From the NCBI GenBank assembly GCA_033439295.1, contig JAVTLE010000015.1:496001-560000 (forward strand): a DNA stretch of 64,000 bases, read 5' to 3'. Below the pieces are notes generated by a model, which had not been told where the DNA came from, did not search any database, and saw nothing but the letters and a program-made list of their open reading frames with translations. Source of the DNA: Deuterostichococcus epilithicus (taxonomy: Eukaryota; Chlorophyta; Trebouxiophyceae; Prasiolales; Stichococcaceae). Both the position numbers and the translations under genes were made by a program. This document shows, one piece after another, positions 45,101-55,086 of the stretch (positions within the stretch are counted from its first letter, which is position 1; every line of letters starts with the position of its first letter).

Positions 45101-46078
45101 CACTGCACCGGCACTCAAAGTCCGTGCGCTTCAGCGACAGCGGGCAGGTCAGCCTGATGGCAGACACGACGGTGATACTCCTCGGCTAGAGTTCCTCCCT
45201 GTAACCTAGCATGGCTGTGCCACTTGGGGCCTGTTCGCAGCCCAATGTAGCCCCTTCGACATGACGTTATGATACTCCGCGGCGGCTGCGGCAGTTATTC
45301 TACATCTTCGACTTGCGGCCCTGCCGGCCCGCACGGGTTGGGACTCCTTGCCCTGTGTGTCCTGCAGGGCGGCAGCGCCGCTGCCGACGCCACACCGCCG
45401 GAGGCAGACACGCAGCCGGGCCCGGTGTTCGTGCCCATCGTGCTGAGCATGGACGAGGCGGACCACCAGCCGCTGCTGGGGGAGTGGCTCGCCCGGCAAG
45501 AGGTGCCCTGCCGCCCCCTCCAAGCAATGATGTAGTCTTCCAACCAAGTGGTCGTGTGCGGACGCAAGCGGCTGCTGTGGCGCACCTAGCACCGTGACTG
45601 CTTGGTCAAGCTGCTGCACGCTGTGATACCGGACCTTGCAGCATTCCTCGCGAGTGCCGCAGCCGGCATCACCGACACATTGCGCACTCCTGATGCAGAT
45701 TCCCGTTACCTGTGTTATTTGGTGTCACCGCAGGCGGAGCAGCAGGCGGGCGTCTGCAGCGACGCGGAGGCGCTGTCCCGTGTCCAGCTGCTGCAGGACC
45801 ATTTCTGCGCATACCAGGTGCGCTTGCTGCTCTGGTGCGGTGCGTCAGACCAGCTGGGCTGCATGCAGGGTCACACCAGCACATCCTGGCTTTGCAGTCC
45901 ATCCGCCAGGCAGGCCGAGCACACGTGGCAGGTCATCTGCTTGCACAGGTTGAGCTTTCCGTCACATGTGCAGGCGCGGGCGGTGCCGGTGGTGCGCATC
46001 AGCACGGCGGGTTTCACGCGCACCTTGGACGAGCTGCACGATTATCTCTTGCAGTGTATGGAGCTGGCTATGGTGTAG
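42198..46078 (+). CDS. P-loop kinase related to 2-phosphoglycerate kinase / LPA1
   Basis: Multi-exon gene starting MAFAKDVTWDSQLVKEN. An ATP-cone-like N-terminal part (VLSRFLVSRSLTVTKIP, ALELKKYCVDNDLLDIS, MVTRFHLQRRPLVIFISG) leads into a Walker A motif GSACTGKST, assembled across an intron: GSACT before 42895 and GKST after about 43054. LNLPNVLQTDIIYQ follows as in archaeal 2-phosphoglycerate kinases and plant LPA1 (low phytic acid 1). SFIIEGLHLDPGM (about 43669-43705) is the second kinase block. A long Ala/Pro/Ser-rich insertion (about 43745-45100) separates it from PVFVPIVLSMDEADH and the C-terminal block (SRVQLLQDHFCAYQ, ELHDYLLQCMELAMV, TAG 46076-46078). The family phosphorylates small acids or sugars; LPA1 affects inositol-phosphate levels, but the substrate here is not known. 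One N is at 44454. Exon joins within the insertion are uncertain. Confidence 0.78.
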
Positions 46079-46848
46079 CTTCCACGACACAGGAGTAACG
46101 ATGCAGGCACTTAGGGCGATCGAAAAACCCCTTGATATGAATGTGTCGTAATGTTGTGAGGTGTGGGGTGTGGCCGGCGCATCGCGCAGGATTTGCCCTA
46201 CCTAAACAGAACAATACAATTTTGTGCTGCAGAGCAGCTTTGGGGGACCGTTAACAGTGTGAGACAGGTTTCAGAGTTGTGACCGGTTGTTTCTGCACAG
46301 TTTTTTGAACTCACGATCGCGAGTACCTGGGTAGTAAGCAGGTTCACAAGCAATCGGAACCGGACCAGACATAAAGGTTCATCTGCAGGCCGAATCGGAT
46401 GATGTTTGGTCTTAGTGAGTGCCTCCAAACTGGCTCATCGACTGATCGAAGTTGTTGTGATCAGTCAGCCCAGCCTGAAGAGATCTTTGCCAATGCTGCC
46501 TGCTCCGCAAACGCCACATGGCAAGAGGCGAGGCTGACCGTCACCGTGAGGAAAAACCCCCCTCAAATGAGGACCTCCCTTTACGGCTCGCCCGCCTCCT
46601 GTTGCATGTATGGGCATGATAACATCAATAATGGCACACAGCCGCACTCTCTCTTTCCACTTGCAACCAGTCTCAGTGAGCTGGGGTAATAATGAGCACC
46701 CAGGTAGGCTCACGCGTGCAAGTCTGCAGGCAACATGTTGCAAGTGGAAGTGAACTCTCCTAACTCGTCCTCGGCGAGTGTGTGATACTACTGAATCATG
46801 GCCGCATTAACAGCGCTGCGTGCAACGACAGCTGCACAGCGCACCTCT
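46079..46848. other. Gene-poor spacer
   Basis: No supported exon. A minus-strand open segment near 46545-46580 (SFEGGFFLTVTVSLASC) could be a short exon of the gene with the orphan exon just downstream, but I could not connect them. Confidence 0.3.
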
Positions 46849-47032
46849 TGCGCTTCGATGCTGAACTGTTTGATGCGGTCCTTGGGCTCAGATATCTCCT
46901 CGTCGATCTCCTCCGTCAGCGCCGTCAAATTGCAGAGGACGCGGGTTCTGCGGTCCGCCGGCATTGCTGTTGCCGCAACCAGGATGCTGGGGCAGGCTTC
47001 GTTGAGCGTGTTCTTCGCCTTGTTGGCCTGGA
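46849..47032 (-). CDS. Orphan exon, unrecognised protein
   Basis: On the minus strand an acceptor (catccag) is followed by an open, charged helical reading: ANKAKNTLNEACPSILV, then VLCNLTALTEEIDEEISE, then DRIKQFSIEAQE, ending at a gtgcgc donor. Composition and splice sites look like a real coding exon of about 61 codons. No neighbouring exon could be joined, and the foldback element begins just upstream of it (47190), so it may be a gene remnant. Confidence 0.4.
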
Positions 47033-47189
47033 TGTTCAGACCAAATGGTGTAAGTTCTGACTTGTGTAGACCCCTGCGGTTGTGGTTCCAATAATTATCC
47101 AGTCAAGATGCTCATCACAAGAATCAAGAGCGCCCCGCCCGCTTCTTCATAGCGGAGGAACATTATTGTAAATGTCCAACAGCACACAC

Positions 47190-47337
47190 GCACACACAAC
47201 ATAATGTCCTTGCAACGATCAAACACGCCGCTGACGAAGCAACAAAGCCGAAGATTATCACTGACGTATATCGAGGAGCATAGTATTCGGAATTTCTGGG
47301 AGCTAGAAAGAATGCAGGAGCTCGCTGCCCTGTTGAG
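47190..47337 (+). repeat. Direct repeat, copy 1 (left flank of foldback)
   Basis: It starts gcacacacaacataatgtcc and ends ctgttgag. Copy 2 is at 47867-47991. Confidence 0.85.
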
Positions 47338-47866
47338 CGTAGGGTGCCCAGTATTGGCTTATCCAAGTTGGTTCATGCGCAACAAGCACGGCAACGTGCC
47401 CATGACTGTAATATGTCTGGACGCCCTATCGCAACAATTTTGGTGACTGACAAGCAACCTGGGATGCGACCGATGGGAAAGAGTGTGAACCTACGTACGT
47501 GCAAGTGGCCGGGCTAGTTTCCGTGCAGTCCGCCGCTGCCAATTTTGGTGGTCGGCCAACTCAGCATGAAGAACTTGCTGGAACCGCGTGCTCTGGAGTA
47601 ACAAAATTTGTTTGTTGCCAAGCTTCGTCGCAAGCTCAAATTTGCCTCGCAATCACATCGCAGTCAAAGAACATGTCGTCCCCACGCAAGCGGCGAATTT
47701 AGTTAATAAGGCCGGTCGCACCTTTCGGTGGACCCTGTGGACACGCAGTCGCTCCAACCCCAAGCCAGCCGGCTTGGAGGCGGGGCGGGGCATTCCCCGC
47801 GAGGCCGTATACAACTCAGAGCACAATGACGATGTGCGCCAATGCAGCATTGCTGTCATCAACCTC

Positions 47867-47991
47867 GCACACACAACATAATGTCCTTGCAACGATCAAA
47901 CACGCCGCTGACGAAGCAACAAAGCCGAAGAGCATAGTATTCGAAATTTCTGGGAGCTAGACGGAAAGAATGTAGGAGCTACCCTGTTGAG
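47867..47991 (+). repeat. Direct repeat, copy 2 (loop of foldback)
   Basis: Same start and end as copy 1, but lacking the block attatcactgacgtatatcg. It forms the loop between the inverted arms. Confidence 0.85.
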
Positions 47992-48702
47992 GTTGATGAC
48001 AACAATGCTGCATTGGCGCACATCGTCATCGTGCTCTGAGTTGTATACGGCCTCGCGGGGAATGCCCCGCCCAGCCTCCAAGCCGGCTGACTTGGGGCTG
48101 GAGCGACTGTCCACAGGGTCCACCGAAAGGTGCGCCCGGCCTTGACTAAACTCGCCGCTTGGGGAGGACATTCTATTTGATTGCGATTTGATTGCGAGGC
48201 AACTTTGAGCTTGCGACGAATTTTGGCAACAAACGAATTATTTGCCTCCAAAGCACGCAGTTCCAGCAAGTGCTTCATGCTGAGTTGGCCGACCACCAGA
48301 AATGGCAACGGCGGACTGCTAGGAAACTAGCTCGCCAACTTGCACGTGGGTTCATGCTCTTTCCCATCGGTCGCATCCCATGTTGCTTGCCAGTCACCAA
48401 CATTGTTGGAATAGGGCGTCCGGACATATTACAGTCATGGGCACGTTGCCGTGCTTGTTGCGCATGAACCAACTTGGATAAGCCAATACTGGGCATCCTA
48501 GAGGCGTGTGTATCAACCAGGATTATATGTTGTTCAACCCTCGCTCACTCGTTGTAGCGTTGTCAGCCACTGATACGTATGGCGCAAACCGTTCAGATAA
48601 ATTGCAGAGCTCTGGGCTCTGGGTCGGTCTAGGGCCAGACCCACTGTCACTGCCGTGAAAAGCCTTCGGGTGCCAGCAGAAGCCGAGCTCTGCCGTGCCA
48701 CA

Positions 48703-49709
48703 CTAGCTGCGCTTGAAAATCCGCTTCTGCACCCGCCCGCTGCCAGCACGCATCGCATTTGCCCCAGCCTTTGTACCGCGCCCACCGCCCCCAGTATCAG
48801 GAGCACAACCGCCCCTGCCTCGATTCGTCAGCCGCCGGACCTGTGCGCGGTATACCTGCAAATTGCAGATCGCAGCATTCATCCTCAGAACGGGACACCC
48901 TCAACCAGCACTGATGTCACAATTGACGGTGGAAGCGCAATAGCTCGAACTTGCAGTCGATGCACATTGTGCAGGAAGAGCTCAGCAGTGCATTGCAGCC
49001 AAGCACCTCACCTTTGTGATCTCCAGCGGCTTCACCAACACGTTGCTGTACTTTGGGTGCAGCGTGTATTCCTCTTGAAGGATGCGCTGATACTGCAGCG
49101 GATGCGCAAACCATTGGCTGCCGGGAACTGCACCAGCTTCATTTACAAATGCAGCAGGTTGTAGGCTCCGGAGTTCACATGGTAACAGCTGGTTTCCAGC
49201 ATGAGGTCAGTCTGCCAGTCTGCGAGAAGAGAGCACGGGCAGGAGAACATGGGACAACGCACCTCCGCCAACAGATCGGCCACGTCGGCGCCGCTGCTTC
49301 GCTGCTGCTGGCCACCCTCCGCCGCTCCTGCATTGAGCTCGGACTTGAGGTGACTCTGTGATGCCCGTAGCTCTGCCAAATGGCTTTCCAGCTGGCGCTG
49401 CTGCTTGCCGTAGTCCTCCATCTGACGCTGGTACTGAGTTTTGGCGGCTGCGACCGTCTGTGGGACTTGGTCGGCAGGCTGATTTGCAGCATCTTCCGCC
49501 GCCACCAGAGCAGCGAGTCGTGTGCATGCCTCTTCCTCGTCCTCTGCTGCCTTCTGCGCTTGATATTGCTGGTATGCGCCGTTTGCATCAGCTGCTGTGC
49601 AAATTGCATGCAGTAAATCCCATCCTTGAGCTCCTGAGCCACCCGGACGCTGAGTGGGCCGGACTTCAGAAAGGGGTACTCTGACATCGTACCTGGACAG
49701 CACACACAT
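48703..49709 (-). CDS. Coiled-coil protein, unrecognised
   Basis: The minus-strand open frame from an ATG at 49709 runs to about 49257. It encodes a long helical Gln/Ala/Glu-rich coiled coil (AYQQYQAQKAAEDEEEA, QRQMEDYGKQQRQLESHLAE, HLKSELNAG), ending at donor GAG|GTGCGT. Later exons read TDLMLETSCYHVNSGAYNLL (about 49208-49148) and YQRILQEEYTLHPKYS then VLVKPLEITK (about 49095-49013). The last exon, VYRAQVRRLTNRGRGG to VQKRIFKRS, ends at 48703. The HPKYSNVLVKPLEITK block looks conserved, and the tail is basic. A second ATG at 49687 (MSEYPFLKSGPLSV) is open in another frame and could be the start if a splice restores frame. Function unknown; a structural or complex-subunit role is inferred only from the coiled coil. 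Confidence 0.55.
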
Positions 49710-50618
49710 CGTCCCTCACGACAAAATCGACCTCAGAGCTGCATTCACCAGCAGCTGACTCGACTTGGACCTTCAGGCAGACATGCTGTCACTGCTGCGG
49801 CAGCACATCCCACAGACGTTTCAAATGCACGTACTGCTGAGGCTGTTCGCTGAATTACAAAGATCGACAGATGTGTCTAGCTGTTGGACGGTAGATGATG
49901 TCTGTGAGCTGCAAGCTGTTGTACGCTGCTTGCTCACTATACTGCTTGCTGAAGAGCGAAGCAAGGCCAACTTTAGCTCAGCAACATGAAGGGTCTCAAT
50001 GAGCAGTCTGGCAGTCTGCTACGGTTGATGGCTTGCGTTTCTGCGCTTAGCAGCTCGTGTAATCGGGTGCTCAGCGGGACGCTTGAGAGCGGAGTAGTTG
50101 GTACGATGTGATAGCCAGTCGTGCGAGTCGCAGGCTGGCGCGCGCAACTATTTTCCCACCAGAAGGCAGTGATGTCTCCAGCCGCCTGCCTACGAATGAG
50201 CAATACTGTCTAGGCATCGGACGACATCAATCCCAGACCCCGCCTCGCGCCCCTTCAGCCCCTTCAGAACTTCTCGCTCACCGTAGCTCGCGAGGCGCGG
50301 GAGGGCCGTGGCGAAAGCGATCTTGCTTCTGAGCTATGATGCTCTGGGCTGCGTCTTCATATTGACGGAAGCAAGCGGATATTTGGGGTTCCGGTTAGTT
50401 CCGGTGTTGAGGCTTGCTAACAGCGCCCCTCCAGGAGTTCAGGTATGGTGTCTACAGCTCACCGACGACACATGCCTATCTTTTGGCGGGAGGTCTGGAG
50501 CTTCAAATCTGCACAGCAGTCAGCCGAGCAGAAGCAAAATTCCTGTACTACTTGCCCTTCGAATCCTGACGAGGTTGCGATTCGGCATCGTCAGCAAGAT
50601 CCTTGCCTTCATATGCTG
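49710..50618. other. Intergenic spacer
   Basis: It lies upstream of the coiled-coil gene and downstream of the small minus-strand gene. No supported exon or repeat. Confidence 0.4.
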
Positions 50619-51126
50619 TCAGCTAGCCTCCTTTCCACTCGACTCGCCGGCGGTGCTGTCTGCGCATCGTCCCACCGCCCAGCTGCGCAGCCTGCAGCGC
50701 CGGTGCCCAAGCAACAGGTGCACCTTTCGTGCCCTCCGCCCGACCCGAAGCTTGCGGCTATGTTCGCAAAAAATGAGTCTTGGTGATCTGCTAAAGCTGC
50801 CAGACGGGCCGGATCCTTGGTGGCTTGAACAGGCTTGCAGATTGTGAAAACATGTCGTACTTCTATCTGTGCACCTGGTCAGGGGCAACCCGGCGGATAG
50901 ATCCTGGCTGCATGCTCCCCTTCGGGTTGTCGAGCTGTCACCTGCGCTGCTGGTCCCCAGGCCTTGCTGGCCAGCGATTTTGATGGCTTCTGCGGGATGC
51001 AATGCTTCTGCAGGATCCAAAGCTTGACACTTTGCAATTGTGCTCTGCCAGTCGCCGAAGCTTCGCCGAAATGAAAGCCATGGCCTGCCGGCCGCCTGTG
51101 AGTGCGCTGATCGCCCATTGGACCAT
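50619..51126 (-). CDS. Small unrecognised protein, three exons
   Basis: The minus strand reads MVQWAISALTGGRQAMAF then ISAKLRRLAEHN (about 51126-51030). The next exon is ATKDPARLAALADHQDSFFA then NIAASFGSGGGHE (about 50845-50730), and the last exon is LRSWAVGRCADSTAGESSGKE, ending TGA at 50619-50621. The phases of the last join agree. The frame stays open upstream to 51168 (TSKSFDDL), so the true start may be further 5'. I do not recognise the family. The start is only about 78 bp from the HMG gene's ATG on the other strand. Confidence 0.45.
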
Positions 51127-51203
51127 CAGGTCATCAAAGGACTTGCTCGTCTCAAGCCCGCACGACAAAACGCCTCTTCACCTGTTGCCCGCTGCAGGCA
51201 AAC

Positions 51204-52840
51204 ATGGCGGGCCTCATCAGGTCGTGGCAGAGGCTGAGCGTGCTGTCGCCGCGTGCTGTGGTGGAGGTAGCGCCGGCACTGACGCGCTCACACTCGACAG
51301 TCGCCTATGCCTCGGCGACAGCCAACGTGAGTGCCGGGTGTACGAGTGAATACCCTGCATGCGAACGGCCAGCCGCGACCCCATCGATGGCACTCGCAGG
51401 CCGCCGCTGAGCAGGCACATGCCTCCAGCGGCCTAATCATCCAGCCTTATGGTGCCCCCCGCGGCTCAACAACAGTCGTTCTGGCACCATGCATGGCACC
51501 TGGCGTGCAGATGCTCCATGCACATGTTCCACGGGTAGACACCTCATAATGCCCTGGGAAACTGCGTCTGAAGTCTCCGCTACCACATGGCTTGCGGCTT
51601 GTGCAGCTGCTTTCGTGCTTCAGCTCATTCACAGCCGCCATGCCAACCACCAGCAACGTTCCCACCTCAACCCACGCTCCCAGGGAAGGCTTCTTTCGGA
51701 CGCAGGAGGAGGCGGCGATGCCAACCACCACCAACGTTCCTGCCCCATACCATGCCTTTAGGGTTTGCTCCTGTTGGATGCAGGAGGAGACGGCGGCGGC
51801 GGCGCCCGCGGGCAAGGTGAAGCGGCCTTCGACGGCCTACTCGCGCTTTGTGAAGGAGAACTACGGCAGCATCGCGGCGCAGCACCCGGACAAGAAGGGC
51901 GTGAAGGAGCTGGGCAAGATCGTGGGCGCGCAGTGGGGCGCCCTGTCCGAGGCAGAAAAGGTGACCTCACACTCCACGTGCTCCATATCGTGGGTTCTGC
52001 AACCTCCGTCTTGGTTGTCCTTGGTCGTCCTGGCAGCGCGCCAGCTCTGGAGTCCCCCGCCCAGGTTCCGAGGCTCAGGGCGGTGCCAGCCTGCGCGCTT
52101 GCGCGCGATCTGGGGCACAGGGGCACCGGGAGGGATTCTGCGGCAGCGCGGGGGATGTGCCACAGGTTCTGCACGCGCTTCTGCTTGTCAAATGCGTCAC
52201 AAAACTTGATGCTAGTGGTGCTCCGTGCTTGTGGTGCCCAGTGGGTTCAGGGCCACTCTGCGAAAGTAACGACACCAATGCTACCGTTGCGCTGCTACAG
52301 AACAAGTACAAGGAGGCAGCGGCGGCGGCCAAGGCGGAATTCGACAAGCAGTACCCCGACGGGCCGCCCGCCGCAGCGCCCAAGGCGGCCAAGAAGGCGT
52401 CCACACGTGCCCCCACCGCCTACAACGTCTTCGTGAAGCAGCGGCTGCCGCTCATCAAGGCGGAGAAGGGGGTGCGTGTCTGGCTGCCGTCTTCCTTGCC
52501 TTTGCTGTTGCTATTCGTGCTGCCGCGCGGGTTTGTCCATCTCCTGCGCTGCGCTGCTTGCCGTCCTGCGGCTGACACACTGAGGCGTGTGCCTCGGTGA
52601 TCTGAAAGTCGCCCAGGCAACTCGGGTGAAGTATGAGAAGCCTCACACACCGCTGCAATCCGTGTCCCTTCAATCAGTGTCGCCTCTCTGCCAGCATGTG
52701 CTGAGTCATAGCTGTGATGGCGGCAGGTCGCGACTAAGGACGCGATGTCGCTGGCGGGCAAGGAGTGGAGCTCACTCACGCAGGCGCAGAAAGACGAGTA
52801 CAAGCCGAAGGCGCTGAACGAATACAAGGGCTTTTTCTGA
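51204..52840 (+). CDS. Organelle-targeted protein with two HMG boxes
   Basis: Four exons: 51204-51326, 51784-51960, 52301-52471, 52727-52840, giving 194 residues. Exon 1 is a classic mitochondrial presequence (MAGLIRSWQRLSVLSPRAVV, then THSTVAYASATA-like Ser/Arg/Ala residues). Box 1 is KVKRPSTAYSRFVKENY to GAQWGALSEAEK. Box 2 is STRAPTAYNVFVKQRLPLIK to SLAGKEWSSLTQAQKDEY. Two HMG boxes behind a presequence is the plan of TFAM and yeast Abf2, so compaction of mitochondrial DNA nucleoids is inferred. A linker (NKYKEAAAAAKAEF) joins the boxes. The first intron ends in a tandemly duplicated acceptor. Confidence 0.85.
51638..51799 (+). repeat. 81-bp tandem duplication carrying a duplicated acceptor
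   Basis: Units start at 51638 and 51719 (atgccaaccaccagcaacg and atgccaaccaccaccaacg). Each ends with gcaggaggag followed by gcggcg or acggcg. The second gcag at 51780-51783 is the acceptor used in the gene model. The first copy gives an equal acceptor 81 bases earlier, in the same frame and open throughout. Confidence 0.85.
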
Positions 52841-53263
52841 TCCTGGGTGAAATCAAATGTAATGAGCGGCAAGCATGACATGCCACCACTGCTGCCGCAA
52901 GGGCCGCCGCTGATTCTGGCCCCATTGCGGCTGCAACCAAAGCGGCAGCCTGGCTGCATTGTTTCAGCCGCAAACACGAGGCGGTCACTGCCATCAGCAG
53001 TAGCGGCATGTCCTGACCCTGTAGAGCCCTCTCTAGCGGCATTCCCCGACCCTGTACCACACGCTGGGAGGGCCTGTCGGCCTTTCGGAACATGATCGGG
53101 CTTCGCAGCACTTGCCACACACGTGCCTGCGAAATTCGATCCGGCCCTGCTTGACTCTCACTCTGGATATATTCACTCTTTCACGACGCGCTTCCCTATC
53201 TTGGCGTGTCTCTGTGAATGTGAGACGCACGACTCGCGAACTTGCCTCTGACTACAGAATAAC
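52841..53263. other. Intergenic spacer
   Basis: It contains TGTAA 18 bases after the HMG stop (about 52858), a match to the green-algal polyadenylation signal though unusually close to the stop. Otherwise nothing is recognised. Confidence 0.35.
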
Positions 53264-54502
53264 ATGTCGTCTGTAGCAGCGCGTCTGGCATTCCGCACGG
53301 TCCGGCCTTTCACTTCGACATGCAAGGCTTCCAGCGTACCGCGTTCGTCTAGGGCGCGCACAATTATGGCGAGCTTGCCTCCTCTGCACCCGCCACTGCC
53401 TGCGCTGCAAGTGCATGGATGGAGCGGCAGATGGCATTGGTGGCTGATATGAGGCAGCTCGGTTCTCTGACATGCGAATCCGTGGGCTGAGGCGTGTGGC
53501 CGGACATCGGCACTGCTGAGTCGATGCAGCACCTGTGCACAGGCATCAACCGCCCCGGCGGACCAGCCCAAGGTCAACACGACCGCCTCGGAGTTTTACG
53601 TGCTTCAGTACAACGTGCGCAGTTGCATACGTCTGCTACACTCGTCTGATAGATCAAACTAGCATGAGCGCTTGTGTTGTCCTTTGCTGAGTGGCCCCCC
53701 GCCCGCAGCCGCATGACCTGTGTGCGTTCGTGGCAACCCAGGGCTCCACTGACAACGACATAATGTCACATCCGCAGTATGTTCCAGATATACTCGAGAA
53801 GAGGGCGCCGCACCGGGACCAGCACCTGGCTGCCGCCAAGGAGTGGGTACGCACACCGGTACCTGCCCTCCTGCCGGGCTTGACAGTTACCACGCACATG
53901 CATCACCAGAAGATGTGTCCTGTTTGCTGATGTTGTGCCTGCCAGAGGGTATCGGGAGCGAGGCGGAAGCCTTTCCCGCGGTGGCTGCATGCGGTGGCTC
54001 CAGGGGGCGCAAGCGTGCTACCTGGCCAGAGCCGCTCTGCGCAGGCCAAAGCGGAGCTCCGACTCAGGCGTAGCATAGAGAGACATTCCAGTTCCTCAGC
54101 GTTCTCTGCGCCTGCCTAGCGCAGGGCCAAAAGGGGAAGCTGGTGCTGGCGGGCGCGCTGCAGGAGCCAGTCGACGGCGCGCTCTTCATCTTCAAGGGAG
54201 CGTCCATCGAGGAGATCGAGTCCTTTGTCGCGGCGGTGAGGCAGCGACTGCATGAGCGAGGGGACGTGCCGGACACCGTGTGTGGCCCAGATGTCGCGAC
54301 ACGTCGATGACCGCTGAGTGTATTACAGCCAAGTCAAGGCTGCCATGTGTTGGTCCCGTCAGGCGGCGCACTCCACCGCAGATGATTTTCTTACTGGATC
54401 TGACGAAGACAACATGCGCGTGTCCTGCAGGATCCCTACGTCATCAATGCTCTGGTCACGGACTCGTCCGTGCGGCCAATTGCGACGGTCGTGGCCCCTT
54501 GA
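53264..54502 (+). CDS. YciI-like (YCII domain) protein with organellar transit peptide
   Basis: Five exons in consistent phase: 53264-53410, 53543-53614, 53778-53846, 54125-54235, 54431-54502 (TGA), giving 156 residues. Residues 1-35 are rich in Ser, Arg and Thr and lack acidic residues (MSSVAARLAFRTVRPF), a mitochondrial or plastid transit peptide. The rest is one YCII domain: FYVLQYN, VPDILEKRAPHRDQHLAA, GKLVLAGALQEPVDGALFIF, DPYVINALV, SVRPIATVV. The His of RDQHL and the Asp of DPYV match the conserved pair of the fold. The domain is a small dimeric ferredoxin-like fold with proposed hydrolase or lyase roles; the substrate is unknown. Confidence 0.82.
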
Positions 54503-55086
54503 TCGGCTGCAGAACCGCCGGGGCGCGATCTGCTATTGCGCGACCTGCTATGGTTTACAGGGTTAGACAGCCGTCGCATTTCTGATGCCGGTGTTGCGCT
54601 TCAACTGTCGGAGTCTCTTGTTGTGGAGTATCTCTTGGTACATCGAAACCGCCACGCGTTGCTTGTGGCCGATGTCTCCCATACGACTGGCGCGGGCATA
54701 GCTGCTGAAAGTATGCCCGCCTGTTACTCACGGTCTCTTCACCATCGCCACACCAACTATGACAGGCCCCATCAGGGCTTGAAAGTATAAAAATCCCCAG
54801 TAGTGCACAACCTGACGACCTGCCTGAATTTGACCATCAAAATACGATTCCTCACCACAAGCCCCCCCACTCCAGATGCGACCGGAGTAACCGCTCTCAC
54901 TACCTGACACTACTCAGCTCTCCTTGGATGGAGATTCCATCGAGCCCGCACTTTGCTCAACAGGGCATCAGTGCTCCTCCGCATACAAGGTCTTGATGGC
55001 CTGATGCATCACAGCACAAAAGTGTTTCAGCTCCAAGGTACGCGTCTGGGCCTGATTCTACCCAGCTGCATGCAAGGCGCAAGGCA
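54503..55086. other. Convergent spacer
   Basis: It lies between the YCII gene (+) and the carrier gene (-). Nothing is recognised. Confidence 0.45.

Larger units (their letters stand above)
47190..48499. mobile_element. Foldback (long inverted-repeat) element
   Basis: A left arm (about 47341-47866) and a right arm (about 47990-48499) are inverted copies, around 90% or more alike by eye. For example the left arm begins gtgcccagtattggcttatc and the right arm ends with its reverse complement. The loop (47867-47989) is a direct copy of the left flank (47190-47337), with about 22 bases deleted. No transposase is encoded. It is either a MITE-like foldback element or a rearrangement that copied itself in reverse. 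Transcription would give a long hairpin RNA. Confidence 0.8.

Noticed and set aside
44821-45189. Separate gene ending at 45189
   Set aside because: The reading fits an exon of the P-loop kinase insertion region ending at a GTCAGC donor; the kinase core continues downstream.
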